Origin: Picochlorum sp. 'celeri'
Lineage: Eukaryota; Chlorophyta; Trebouxiophyceae
Length of the DNA stretch: 64,000 nt
Reading direction: 5' to 3'
Assembly (NCBI GenBank): GCA_010909725.1
Contig: JAACMV010000030.1
Coordinates: forward strand, 1,054,001-1,118,000
Of the stretch, positions 39,691 through 50,507 are shown piece by piece. Every line of letters begins with the position of its first letter. Position 1 is the first letter of the stretch. The position numbers and the translations under genes are program-made. Below the pieces are notes generated by a model that saw only the letters and a program-made list of their open reading frames with translations, did not search any database and was not told the DNA's origin.

Positions 39691-41970
39691 ATGTGGTGGT
39701 TTATTTTGCTTAGCTGTGTCATTTCACACACAAGTAAAGCTTCAATACTATCATTCAGTGAACTCACCCAATGCCTGGATGAGGAGGTAGGAATATTAGA
39801 TATGTCCCACTGAGACTGGTAATTCAGGTGCATGCTTGATTATTCAGGACATTTTAACATGCTCTGAGAAACTCGTCGTCTCTATGACAGTAGAGAATGG
39901 CAAGATATACGAGACTGACTACCTAGATTTTACCATTGACTGTGTTGGTTCACCAACTGGGGAATGCCCCTGTGGCTGCATGCACTCTGTCGATAAAGAC
40001 TGCTCGTGTAGGGATTTGTCAACCCCCATCAGAGTCAGTGTTGTCAGAACTCCTGTGAAGATCCTGTACCCACTTGCAGAGCCAACAACTTTCAATGGCA
40101 GGCCACACGAGGTGTGTAATTCCCTGTCCACAGCTGTTAGGTGAGACGAAGATACTGTTTAACTCGAGATCTGTGCTGCCATAGGTATATATTCCAACAG
40201 GGTATGGATCCCGCGAAAATCAGTGTATCGACGACGAGTTTCACTCCAATCCAACATGTGGGTGGGCACGTTCCAGCAGTGCCACTGCATCAAATATAGA
40301 TATCCTGTATGTTTGCCTGCATATTTCGCATCGTATGATCTAGCACGTTACCTGAAATCATTTGCAATTCATTTTCAGGGACAGCCAAGGATTCTGCTGC
40401 GTGTGCCCTATTTGGGGGGCTCAAGAAACGATCCCAAGAGGCTACAGGGACTGTTCGTATTCTCTTTCCTGGTTGACAGAAGGGACCCCGGGCTCTGCTC
40501 ATTGCTTGCGATACGACGAAGATTGGTGGTACAGAGGATATAAAATAAGTAAATATCAACTGGATTTTCAGATCCAAGTGAGCATCCAAAATATGGCAAA
40601 CCATTCTGAGAATTATCCACAGACAAGCAGACGGGAACTAATTTCACTGTCACCTTCACAGACGTCACACACCTCAAGCATTGGCAATATGCATGCCGAG
40701 CTGGTGGGAGATCTCGCGTCCTATCAAGAAATAGTGAGTCTGAAGGATTATTGGGTAATGGTGCCCGTGCAGCCAGGGCTCTCGCCGAATGAGATCTTCA
40801 CATCTAATAGGGACATGTGGCTCATCCTACCACCTTCACTGGTATCCACATCGGGGGAGTGTGACAAAGTCGGAGTAAGCTATTCTTCCTTCAGATACCA
40901 GACTAATGGATGTCAGAGGCCCTTAGGGTCTTGTTTGTCCAATCAAATTTATGATTTTGAGATGCAGGACAGATACCGTGTGGAGGAGGGGCTGGAGCCA
41001 CTTTACAACATCCGCCGTTATGGAGGAGGCAGTGATAATCCAGAACAGATCAGCGAAAATTCACATGGTCTCGTTCTCAGTCTTCCCTTGAAGCAGATGC
41101 GAAGCAGTGTCGTGGTGCTTTCCATCAATGCTGACTCGGTCAGATTTGTGACCCAGGTTGGCCATGGCATCATCAGTGGAGCAGCCATCTGTACTTTTGA
41201 TGGTGTCACGTGCGGACAGTTCCAGGCAATATCAGGCAGAGGATATCTTCAAGTACATGTCAATAATACGAGCACAAATGATGCCATGTTCCACGTGTCT
41301 GTTGTCAATTGCAGTGCTGAAATAGTCCCAATCCTGCAGATTAGTGCAGCGGTGCAGGGAATGCGCATGGAAACTTTCGTGTTCGAGGTACAGTCACGAA
41401 CTGATATAGCATCTAATTGCTCTTGTACTGTTGTCGTGAAGAATGCTTTGGCAGAAGTAACTGATACACTGCCAGTGCTCTTTCAGCTAACACCCACAGA
41501 CTACACTCCAAACTCAGAACAATCAGATATTGAGGACAAGGTGCGATCGGCGAGTTATCACCCCGCAATTCTATTCTGTAGTTGCATAAGACATTCAATA
41601 AATTATGTTTTGTACATGTTTGCTTGTGCAGGCAAGCAATCCCGGCAATCCTCCACAATATTCACCCTGTAGCAAACTCTGCCCGAATGTGTTCAACCTC
41701 AAATGCTCATTACTTGCTGGATGTTGGTCCCAAGCTTTGAAAGGATTTATCATTTTGCTTGGTATAGTCGGATCAATTTACATGACATGGGTCATCTTTA
41801 AAACCCGTGCCATCCCTAGGGCATTGTCGTATCTGTTCGTCAGAAATCCACAGAGGCGAGAACCTGTGCCAAGTCTGCGGTCGAACCCGGTCTATGACGC
41901 AGGCGGTGTGCAAAACCAGCCTTCGACCCTATTTAAAACCACATTCACTGGCCCAACTGCGCCGATATAG
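39691..41970 (+). CDS. HAP2: HAP2/GCS1 gamete membrane fusion protein
   Basis: Five exons: 39691-39786, 39848-40111, 40185-40306, 40379-41540 and 41632-41970; donors gtagga, gtgtgt, gtatgt, gtgcga; 660 residues, all phases closing. Exon 1 is a signal peptide (MWWFILLSCVISHTSKA). Ectodomain signatures match HAP2: EKLVVSMTVENG, ECPCGCMHS with CSCRDL, NPTCGWA, DSQGFCCVC, AHCLRYDEDWW, CDKVGVSYSSFRYQ with CLSNQIYDFE, GISGA-type CTFDGVTCGQF, and CSKLCPNVFNLKC. One C-terminal membrane helix lies about 583-605 (GFIILLGIVGSIYMTWVIF) with a 55-residue basic tail. This class II-like fusogen merges gamete membranes in plants, algae and protists. The last exon overlaps the antisense TMEM33 gene by 79 bp. 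Confidence 0.93.
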
Positions 41971-42651
41971 GGACGCACTCTGTTTCCAATGAGCTCCCAT
42001 GCGCTGTGATGGTATGATGCAGACTCTGGCCCGTGATATCTGGCTTTCAACAGATTCAAATACACGAAGATGTTGGTCGCTAGTCGTAACTTTCCACTCA
42101 TCAGCAAAAAGCTCACAATTAACTGTAACAATGCCCCTATATCACAGAGGCCCATGTACAACAGCGCTTGCTGTTGCGTTTGACCCAATGTTCTGTACCA
42201 TCTGTCGAACCTTGGTGCTGACACTTGAGAGTCAGTTAAAACCTTGTTCGCAAACGACGCTGCATGATATACAGCTAAGATACTCTGCGATACAAGCATA
42301 AGCGTTGCTGATGGATTGGACAACAAGATGAAATCGCCCAGCAGGTAAAAAGATTCAGTTGTGCCTGCAACACTCCTCAACCATGCCACCAAGGCCGAAA
42401 AACTCTTTGGAGGCGGAGCCCTCCTGAGCAGCTACAGCGACAGACTTTGTATGATCAGGGTATTATTCTTCATGAATATTGACAAAAAGGACACACACCC
42501 GAAGTACATGCACCAGGAGGGATATTCGAGTCGCTAGAAACGACGCTTGATTCTGCAAAGATTTTGAGAAGGGTTGCAAGGCCACGCAGGTGCAGGCTAT
42601 CAAGATCACATGGATCCATAGTAAGAAAATATCTTTTGCACTTTTGATCAT
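41892..42651 (-). CDS. TMEM33: TMEM33/POM33-family membrane protein
   Basis: Exons 42651-42497 and 42423-41892 (donor gtgtgt, acceptor ctcag), 228 residues. The donor repeat (gtgtgtgt) leaves the exact splice base open by 2 nt; the chosen one keeps frame. Three or four hydrophobic helices; conserved segments VYHAASFANKVL, QQALLYMGLCDIGALLQL and IFVYLNLLKARYHGPESASY match TMEM33. The family shapes ER tubules and nuclear pore membranes (yeast Pom33). Its start codon shares one base with the stop codon of the upstream BCKDHB gene, and its 3' coding end is antisense to HAP2. Confidence 0.75.
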
Positions 42652-43661
42652 TACAGCTCTCCCTGAAAAAGGTATTCTGAAATGGTTTTGGCCACCCTCT
42701 CCTCGTGAGGCAGGTAGTGTCGCTCGTGAATCCTGGGGAAAGGCGTATCGTATCCCGTCACTCTGAGCGGCGGTGCCTTCAGACTACTCCAGCAAAGCTC
42801 AGAAATGGATGCGACAAGCTCTGCCCCAAAACCACTCGTCTTTGGAGCCTCGTGCACGACGACCAAGCGCCCAGTCTTGCTCACAGACGCCACCAAACAT
42901 GGCAGATCAAGCGGGATGAGAGATCGAACGTCGATCACTTCAGAAGAAATGTCCAGTCTCTCCTTCAGAAGCGAAGAAGCACTCAGTGATGTATGAACCT
43001 GCTGGCCCCATGCCAAAATGGTCACGTCTGTCCCTGCCTGCACAATATTCGCCTTGCCCAGGGGGATTGAGTAATGTTCATATGGAACCATTTCCTCCCT
43101 CAGCCTGTACATTATTTTCGGCTCGAAGAAGACCACTGGATTTTGATTCTCTATGGAAGATATTAGAAGGCCTTTCGCGTCGTGTGGGCCGCTGGGAATG
43201 ACGACATGGATCCCTGGAACGTGGGTCAGGAATGCTTCTGGGGACTGCGAATGATACATACCCCCATGCCCCACTGCCCCCCAAGGAGCTCGTATCGTGA
43301 GGCCTCCGACGTTGCAATGCCCCCCTGATCGATACCTATATTTAGCAGCCTCGTTAATTATCTGATCGAGGGCTGGGTATATGTAATCGGCAAATTGGAT
43401 CTCAGCCAAGGCCGTGAAGCCTGCTGCTGCTGCTCCCACACCAAAGCCGACAATACCCTGCTCGGATAGAGGCGTATTGAATACACGCTTCCCTCCAAAC
43501 TGCTTCTGAAGACCCTCTGTACATCTAAAAACGCCGCCAAAGGCGACGTCTTGCCCGAATAAGATGGACTTTTCATTCCTTGACATGACTGAGTGCAAGG
43601 CATCTCGTACTGCCCCACATAGGTTCAACTTTCTCCTGAGCATTCTACCGTGCCCTTTCAT
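42651..43661 (-). CDS. BCKDHB: Branched-chain 2-oxoacid dehydrogenase E1 beta subunit
   Basis: 336 residues, intronless. A short basic N-terminus (MKGHGRMLRRK) is the only possible mitochondrial signal. Transketolase-like pyrimidine-binding fold with ILFGQDVAFGGVFRCTEGL, VFNTPLSEQGIVGFGVGAAA, EIQFADYIYPALDQI, GGMYHSQSPEAF and C-terminal VTGYDTPFPRIHE. FGGVFRCT and the SPEAFLTH string point to the branched-chain enzyme over pyruvate dehydrogenase. Part of the complex decarboxylating Leu/Ile/Val ketoacids in mitochondria. Divergent from SSADH across 242 bp. Confidence 0.93.
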   Translation of the reverse strand: MKGHGRMLRRKLNLCGAVRDALHSVMSRNEKSILFGQDVAFGGVFRCTEGLQKQFGGKRVFNTPLSEQGIVGFGVGAAAAGFTALAEIQFADYIYPALDQIINEAAKYRYRSGGHCNVGGLTIRAPWGAVGHGGMYHSQSPEAFLTHVPGIHVVIPSGPHDAKGLLISSIENQNPVVFFEPKIMYRLREEMVPYEHYSIPLGKANIVQAGTDVTILAWGQQVHTSLSASSLLKERLDISSEVIDVRSLIPLDLPCLVASVSKTGRLVVVHEAPKTSGFGAELVASISELCWSSLKAPPLRVTGYDTPFPRIHERHYLPHEERVAKTISEYLFQGEL

Positions 43662-43737
43662 GACAGATACACCCTGTATCAGCCAATATCAGAATAGCTT
43701 GCCGTGGATTACAGCTGAGTATCATGGGCTCTAATCT

Positions 43738-43820
43738 GACCGGTCGTTATCGGTCAACATGATCATGATGACTCACGAGAAGGCCTTCGCCCTAGGGCGT
43801 GCGCGTCCTCAGATCTGAGG
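43738..43820. promoter_or_regulatory. Cluster of perfect palindromes in a divergent promoter
   Basis: Within the 242-bp region between BCKDHB and SSADH are perfect dyads: gaccggtc (about 43738-43745), catgatcatg (43758-43767), cgccctagggcg (43788-43799) and cctcagatctgagg (43807-43820). The last is a 14-bp palindrome. Binding sites for dimeric regulators shared by the two mitochondrial genes are a plausible but unproven reading. Confidence 0.35.
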
Positions 43821-43903
43821 CCAGATCTCGACATCCATGATACCACTCTGTGTCAAACCGCGGTCGTTTCTTCTTGAAGGTTTAATGAAATACAAATCTT
43901 GTC

Positions 43904-45662
43904 ATGTCTTTGGTGTATCACAGTCGATCTCGTGCAGGGTTTGTTCCGAGGGTGGGGTATTTCCTTCTTGGGAAAAGACAATTTTCGTCTTCCTTGGGTT
44001 CGATGTCGAATGACGCCATGCCACTTGAATTGAATGATAAAGAATTATTTCAGACAGGGGCATTCATCGGGAACGAGTGGATCCAGAAGTCCGAATCCGG
44101 CAAGAGGTACCAGGTGCGACGAGTATGCAGTATCTTGCGTTGGTCCGAAGACCGGGCCTGAGAGCATCAGTGTTCGCATTCCAGGTTCAAAATCCTGCCA
44201 CAGGAGAATCCATAGCTGAGGTTGTAGAATGTGGGGCTGTCGAGACCGAGAAGGCCATTCAAGAGGCCTCGTCAGCTTTCAAAAGTTGGTCTCAGAGGAC
44301 AGCAAAGTCGCGGGCAAGTATACTGCATCGGTGGCATCAAGAGATTGTGAACGCCAGGGACGATATCACCCGTATCATGACACTGGAATGTGGAAAACCT
44401 CTCCCCGAGTCGCGAAATGAATTTGATTCTGGGTGCGTATTGTCCTCTTCCTTTGACGCATTGTCACTTTGATTGTGAGTGTTACAGTTCCCAAATGGAT
44501 TGCATTGTGCAGAGTAGAGTCCATCACCTGGTTCGCAGAGGAGTGCAAACGGAGCAATGGCGACATCATCGAAACTCCTGCAGACGACAAGCAGTTCTTT
44601 GTGCTGAAGCAGCCTGTCGGGGTGGTTGGGGCCATCACCCCCTGGAATTTTCCATTCAGCATGATCACTCGCAAGGTGTCCCCGGCTCTCGCTGCTGGAT
44701 GCACAGTATGTTTAAAACCAGCTGAGCTGACGCCTTTGACCGCTTTTGCTTTAGCTGAATTGGGAAAGAGGGCTGGCATCCCCAAAGGTGTGCTGAATAT
44801 TGTGTCAGGAGATGCCATAGCCATCGGCAAAGCTTTCACAGATTCCAGAATCGTGAGAAAGTTGGCCTTCACTGGGTCGACCCGAGTTGGCAAATTGCTA
44901 TATGCTGCTTCGTCAGACACCATGAAAAGGGTATCTCTAGAATTGGGAGGAAATGCACCCTACATTGTTTTTGAAGATGCAGACGTGGACATTGCAGCGC
45001 GGGATGTCGTGCTGTCATCTTATCGTAATGCTGGGCAGACGTGCATTTGCACGAATAGAGTCTTTGTTCACGAGAATATTTATGACAAGTTCAATGATGC
45101 ATTGAGCAAACAAGTCGCCAAATTGCGTCTGGGAGATGGCCTGCAGCCTGGAATTTCTCATGGGCCGCTGATCTCCAAGACAGCTGTCGATGAGGTTCAC
45201 GCGAAAGTTCAGGATGCTGTAGGTAAAGGAGGAATCGTCCTAGCTGGTGGGCAGCGACCCGATTTTGGCACCTCGTCACCGCTAGGTGGAGGCTTCTTTT
45301 ATGAACCAACAGTGATCACAAATGCAACAGTGGACATGAGGGTATTTAAAGAGGAAATATTCGGACCAATCACGCCCGTCTTCAAATTTTCCAGTGATGC
45401 GGAAGTGGTACAAATGGCCAATGACACAGAATACGGCCTCGCTGCATATTTCTATACACAGAATGTCACCCGTGTCTGGAGGGTGGCAAAGGCCCTTGAA
45501 TACGGCATGGTTGGGGTGAATCAGGTTGCGATAACGAGCGAGGTTGCACCATTTGGAGGAGTAAAAGAATCTGGATTAGGAAGAGAACACTCCAAGTACG
45601 GATTGGATGAATTCCAGGACAAAAAGACTGTCTGCCTGGGGCTGGGCAAACTTGATCTTTGA
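43904..45662 (+). CDS. SSADH: Succinate-semialdehyde dehydrogenase (GABA shunt step 3)
   Basis: Exons 43904-44113, 44185-44432 and 44513-45662 (donors gtgcga and gtgcgt), 535 residues. The N-terminus (SRSRAGFVPRVGYFLLGKRQ) is a mitochondrial-type presequence. ALDH5 features: AITPWNFPFSMITRK, FTGSTRVGKLL, Glu296 in LELGGNAP, Cys330 in GQTCICTNR (34 apart as usual), EIFGPITPVF and the C-terminal GLGREHSKYGLDEF. WFAEECKR-NGDII is typical of SSADH. Oxidises succinate semialdehyde to succinate, feeding the TCA cycle. GABA transaminase and glutamate decarboxylase lie 3.4-8.4 kb downstream on the same strand. Convergent with UVSSA, 16 bp between stops. Confidence 0.94.
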
Positions 45663-45678
45663 CATTCGTTTTTGAATA

Positions 45679-47450
45679 TTACTTTTTGAGCTTTAACTTT
45701 TTCGCCAGCCGCTGCTGAACAGATAATTTGTGTTTGATTTTGTTGTTTCTATGATCGCTAGACATCCTGGAAGGCAAATCTTCCAGTGAGGACAGGTGGG
45801 CTGGTTGGCTTGCCTCACGGAGTATTTGTTCATTATACAACCTCTCCGCTTTCCTCTTCTCCTTACTGCTCAGAGAACTGGAATTCACAATACTCGTATC
45901 ACCATGATACGAGGTCTCTTTGGGGTATCTGGATGGCTGTATTGCTTTTCTGGCAGGTTGGCATTGTTCCTCCCTCGGATGGTTTTTGTACTGGATATTT
46001 GACTGGTCTACAAGAAACAGGGCATCCAGTCGATCCTTTGGGAGCTCTTGATGCACATCTACCGGACCCCAATGATTCGACACCTCCATGGCGTGTGATC
46101 CAGCATAGACTGGTGGAGCATCACTGTCCCAGACACGAGCAAAGCTGCTTGATGCTACAATAGGTGCAACTTCTGCCAATTTCTTCAACACTGCCTTGTC
46201 GCTGGACGATCCTCTAGAGACTTGATCTTTGGCCTCATCTCTTTGTAGTTTATAGTGATTTGACACGCGAGCACGAGGAGCTGTCGGATCGTTGATCATC
46301 TGCATGGGATTGTGCGGTTTGGCACTCGGACCACCCTGCTGCTCTGCAGTCTGACTAGAGCTGGATGCTCTGCGTGCTCCATTGCGTAGCTCTCGAACAA
46401 ACTTTTCCTGATATTCCATGCATATGGCGACAATATCTGAGTTGATCTCCGCAGCCTCCCGGAGGACACTGCCCGCCTCTGCAGTTCCCACGTGCCGCTG
46501 GCATGTCCTGACAACAGACTGAAGGCGCGGAATCGCCTGGCCAGTGGCCTCCCTGTATCCATCTAAGAGATGTGCACTATAACTTTCCAGGCCGTTGTCG
46601 CTGCCTTCTTGCACATCCTCCCAGTCGTCTTCAGACACCTCTTCTGTTCCCACAAGGGCTGGCAGGCCGGAAGGAGCCTTGCCATCAAGTATGTTGCGCG
46701 CATTTTTTAGCTCTTCTAGTAATACTTTCCATCGAGGAAGTTTGGATCGAAACTCTGCGATGGCTGCCTGTAGCTCCCGTGAGATTGTGGCAGCATCTGG
46801 GCTGGAGGTGCCTTCTGCCAGTTGCTCGCGCCTAGAGTCAACACGTTCCGGCACAACTGACGCAATCTGTGGAGACTCGATCAGCCCTGATGACTCTAAA
46901 TATCTGTAGGCTACTCGAAGTCTCGGCAAGACCTCGGCATATCGCTGATGCCAGTGCTTCAACGACCTCACACCACAGTGTTTGAGTTCCTCTGCCGAAG
47001 CTTGAGGCTCTGGCAAAGCCCCTCGCCGCCGACACCCAATCACATTGTCCAGAAATAGATCTAATTTTCGACACGCAAGGTCTCGAAACAGACTAGACCT
47101 CTCGAAAAGCGCTGTCCACAGCTCCAAAGCACAAAGCCGAATCTACAAGGACACAACAGGAAAGGGTACTCAGGCCACGCCCTCGGATCCAAAAGACTTC
47201 CACGACCTCGTACCTGACTATTATTGGCTTGTAATCTGTCCAAAATAGCGTTAAAAAGCTTCCTAATGTTCCCATGCGAGATCTTCCCCAGTCGTTTTAC
47301 TGCCAGGATGTCCCTGTGCTCTACTTCTTCTCCAGGACACTTGTGCTCGGTTGCCCGCTGAACAAACTCCTTTATAGCATTCTCATTCATTGGAAAACTG
47401 ATTTGGGTGTGTCCAAGCAACCCATATCCCACGTATTTGAATGGGCGCAT
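45679..47450 (-). CDS. UVSSA: UV-stimulated scaffold protein A (transcription-coupled repair)
   Basis: Exons 47450-47214 and 47142-45679 (donor gtacga, acceptor tgtag), 566 residues; an ATG at 47390 is an alternative start. The N-terminal VHS/ENTH-like half reads VKRLGKISHGNIRKLFNAIL, SQIRLCALELWTALFERSSL, FRDLACRKLDLFLDN, HWHQRYAEVLPRLRVAYRYL, matching UVSSA. The C-terminal DUF2043-like part has VSNHWGPVDVHQELP and a Lys-rich end. UVSSA bridges stalled RNA polymerase II, CSA/CSB and TFIIH. The expected zinc-binding cysteines of the animal C-terminus are not obvious. Confidence 0.75.
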
Positions 47451-47653
47451 GTGGGTACCTTTTCAAAAAAAAATCGACGAATGACCGACTCGGAATGTCC
47501 GATGATCCGAGTGAGTGAACTCGGAGATATCTAGGGAGAAAGCCTTTTGCTTTCTCGCATATCTTCATTTTTGTTCAATATTCGACAATATTCATACGTA
47601 TGTGTGAGAGTCGTGCGTTGCTGGTGATCGTTTGAAACTGTGTGCACACTGCC

Positions 47654-48148
47654 ATGTGTACCACACAACACAACACGGATAGGCATCCTCAATCTGGTAG
47701 AAACAAAGATGATTCCAATTTTCATGGGGGTCCAGAGACTCCATCTCCTCTGGGGATGCACTCCGTGCCCATCGCCAGGACGCCAGTGTTGGAAGGAGAG
47801 GTTTGTGTCTCTGACAAGCGAGAAAGAGAACGAGAGGTTTTAGATGCCGCAAATCGATTGTGCGATTTCAATGTGCAACTTATGGCTCACATTGAGACAT
47901 TACGCTCGAGAATCCTCGAGTTGGAGGAGGAGAATTCCTCCCTGCGACAGAAAGTAGATGGGCAGTCCACACCCTCACAGGGAGATGAAAGCGTCATTCA
48001 CCTGCTGCAGGTCGAAGTAGCCGATTTGGAAAGGCAGCTATATCATGCAAAGATTGCAAGAAAATCGGCGGAGGAGAATGAAGCTGCTGCAAGGGAGAGG
48101 GCTGATATGATTTCTGCCATGTTTGAGCAATTCGTGACCAAGACTTGA
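47654..48148 (+). CDS. Small coiled-coil protein, unknown function
   Basis: 164 residues from ATG 47654. A polar N-terminus of about 50 residues precedes two coiled-coil stretches (MAHIETLRSRILELEEENSS and LQVEVADLERQLYHAKIARK). No other domain. Divergent from UVSSA and convergent with the UVR-domain gene (24 bp between stops). No family recognised. Confidence 0.6.
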   Translation: MCTTQHNTDRHPQSGRNKDDSNFHGGPETPSPLGMHSVPIARTPVLEGEVCVSDKREREREVLDAANRLCDFNVQLMAHIETLRSRILELEEENSSLRQKVDGQSTPSQGDESVIHLLQVEVADLERQLYHAKIARKSAEENEAAARERADMISAMFEQFVTKT

Positions 48149-48172
48149 TTTTTAAACTTGAAAAATTGAAAA

Positions 48173-48883
48173 CTAAAAATTCATTTTCCTGGGCACCGAT
48201 CCCCCGTGATGAAGAACAAGTTTCCAGTCTCCCTTCTGTTTCTCGAAAATATTTGTGGCGACCACCCTTCCCCTGCTTTCCTCAGTGTCCACAACCTCCA
48301 CAACAGTCACAATCCCCTGGGTGTCTGTGGCGTATATTCTCACATCTTCTAGCTGGATATCCATCCTCTGAGACGAACCTAAGATGAGTTTCCAGCTTGC
48401 TAGAACGTCCTCTCGTCCTGCAATACATTCTGCAGCGGGGTGAATGCACTGCACATGTGCCCCAGACCCCCAAATCTTCGCCATGGCGACATAGTTACCC
48501 CCCCTAAAAGCATCGTAGAATGCGTCGTTCGCCTCTTCCACAGCCAGACGGTTGTCATCCCGCCTTTTCCTACAGAAACACGGCAATTTGCTCGCTGAAG
48601 CACGAGGGAGTCGATCAAAATCATGAACAGACAGGACGTACTGTATCTCATCCCTGAGAGAGGCAGCCAACTCGTACTCTTCTCTGTCTATAGCACTCTC
48701 CAAATCCTCCACTAATCGTTGGATAGTCCTTGGATCATCGTTCCCAGATGCATGCGCCACGATGGACGCCCTTCTGGGCGATGCCCGTCCTCCTTTGGGC
48801 CTTGCAGTGAGGATGCAGTGCTGCCCACCCCTGCTTCCAACCACACCGCCTCCCCGATTGTTGGATTGATAAATTACATTCAT
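48173..48883 (-). CDS. Plastid-type UVR-domain plus SnoaL-like (NTF2-fold) protein
   Basis: 236 residues. A basic N-terminus with few acids (RPKGGRASPRRASIVAHA) looks like a plastid transit peptide. A UVR motif follows (IQRLVEDLESAIDREEYELA, ASLRDEI), a short helical hairpin found in UvrB/C, ClpC and many plastid proteins. Residues about 115-230 form an NTF2/SnoaL-like domain (NDAFYDAFRGGNYVAMAKIW, CIAGREDVLASWKLIL, KLVLHHGGS). Similar two-domain proteins occur in plants as I recall. A binding or assembly role is likely; catalysis is not shown. It is unrelated in mechanism to UVSSA despite the name. Confidence 0.7.
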   Translation of the reverse strand: MNVIYQSNNRGGGVVGSRGGQHCILTARPKGGRASPRRASIVAHASGNDDPRTIQRLVEDLESAIDREEYELAASLRDEIQYVLSVHDFDRLPRASASKLPCFCRKRRDDNRLAVEEANDAFYDAFRGGNYVAMAKIWGSGAHVQCIHPAAECIAGREDVLASWKLILGSSQRMDIQLEDVRIYATDTQGIVTVVEVVDTEESRGRVVATNIFEKQKGDWKLVLHHGGSVPRKMNF

Positions 48884-49043
48884 ATTTATTTTATATTATG
48901 CACCAGTACTCCGAAAGGGGATGATGCAAGCAGAAAAGGACAAGGCCAGCGTCCTTTTTTTTTAAGGAGGACCGCGGATCCACCCTGTACAAAAGACCCG
49001 CCATGACTTCGATGTTGCCAGATTGATATTAAATTTCCCCATC

Positions 49044-50507
49044 ATGGCATCTAGTATCTTGAAAAGGCGGGATATATGCAACGCACTCGGGTGGAGTGCC
49101 TGTAGAACGAGAGCATTTTCGACCTACACGCTGTCGAGTGTCGTGGATCACCTTCCTCAAGCTGTTGCCAAATTTCACGTACGATCCTCGGCTGTATATC
49201 TTTAATTGATTACTAGTAACAATTTACTCGTATGGGTTCAGGACATTGTGGCAGACAGAGCTTCTGGGTGCTATGTTTGGGACACCTCTGGTAGAAAGTT
49301 GATGGACTTGACAAGCGGCATTGGTGTCACTTCCACGGGTCATTCGCACCCAAAAGTGATTGAAGCGATTCATAATCAGGCAAATAGGATCATATTTGCC
49401 CAGCAGAATATCCTGCCTGCGACAGAGGCTTCGATCAACCTCATCAACCACCTCAAAGGCATCATGCCTTCTACCCTCAGCAGATTCTTCTTCTGTAATA
49501 GCGGTTCAGAAGCAGTAGACAATGCCATCAAAGTGGCTCGATCCTACACTGGAAAGCAAAATATCATATGCATGCAAGGTGGCTACCATGGGCGCACGTA
49601 TGGCGCAATGTCCATCACAACGTCAAAAACGGTGTATCGGCAAACATTTGGGCCCCTGCCCAGTGGGATTGCTGTGGCCAGTTATCCGTACTGCTTGCAC
49701 TGTCCGACTCGGAAGGCAGCCGGAGGTATGGGATTTTCTGTTTCTCCGTGTGTGCAGGGTGTGGGGAAATCATTCTCAGAGAGGCAATGCTGCGGATCAC
49801 CACTCGAGCAGCTGGAATTGTTGTTGAAAACACAGTCTCACCCAAGTGAGACTGCTGCGATCATCATCGAGCCTATCCTGGGAGAGGGAGGGTTCCTAGT
49901 CCCTCCAAGTGGATATCTAGATGAGCTTAGGAGAATCTGTGACCAGAACAACATGCTGCTCATATTTGATGAGGTGCAATCTGGTGTGGCCCGTACTGGA
50001 GAATGGTGGGGACACCAGACTCTCACAAAGGTGCAACCAGACATTATGATATTTGCAAAAGGAATAGCCAGTGGATTCCCCTTCGCAGGCTTGGCAGCGA
50101 GGGACGACATGTTCTCTAAGATGACGCCAGGCATGATGGGCGGAACGTATGGGGGCAGTGCCCTTGGGTGCGCTGCTGCTGTTGGCACACTTGAAGCCAT
50201 CATGGAGGAAAATATGATGGCTAATGCCAAAGCCAGAGGATCGCAGATGATGAATGCGCTGGTCAAACTCGCCGATACATACCCAATCCTTGAGGTCAGA
50301 GGCAGGGGACTGATGATTGCTGTTGAGTTTGACGGCCCGCCAGGAACAGCTGCCAAAGTGGTACAAGAAGGATTCGATGAAGATTTAATTCTCATCACCG
50401 CTGGCATCAGAGAGACTGTGAGGCTCTTACCACCGCTGGTGATCACCGAGGAAGACGTCGATTTTGCCATGGGTGCTTTGGATAGAGCACTCTCTCGAGT
50501 TTTTTGA
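49044..50507 (+). CDS. GABA-T: 4-aminobutyrate aminotransferase (GABA shunt step 2), mitochondrial
   Basis: Exons 49044-49178 and 49242-50507, phase 0, donor gtacga, acceptor ttcag, 466 residues. Exon 1 is an Arg-rich presequence (LKRRDICNALGWSACRTRAF). Class III PLP aminotransferase: SGIGVTSTGHSHP, NSGSEAVDNAIKVAR, GGYHGRTYGAMS, IIIEPILGEGGF, IFDEVQSGVARTG, and Lys318 in IFAKGIASGFPF as Schiff-base lysine; then GGTYGGSALGCAA. A GABA aminotransferase is the best fit, though related omega-aminotransferases share the fold. Converts GABA to succinate semialdehyde, the substrate of SSADH upstream. GAD follows after 235 bp on the same strand. Confidence 0.87.

Noticed and set aside
40141..40184. 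gtgaga donor at 40141 for HAP2 intron 2
   Set aside because: It leaves phase 2 where the next exon needs phase 0; the donor at 40112 restores the conserved segment.
45679..48883. A UV-repair pair (UVSSA next to a UVR-domain gene)
   Set aside because: The UVR motif is a protein-interaction hairpin also common in plastid proteins, here attached to a SnoaL-like domain; there is no functional tie to UVSSA.
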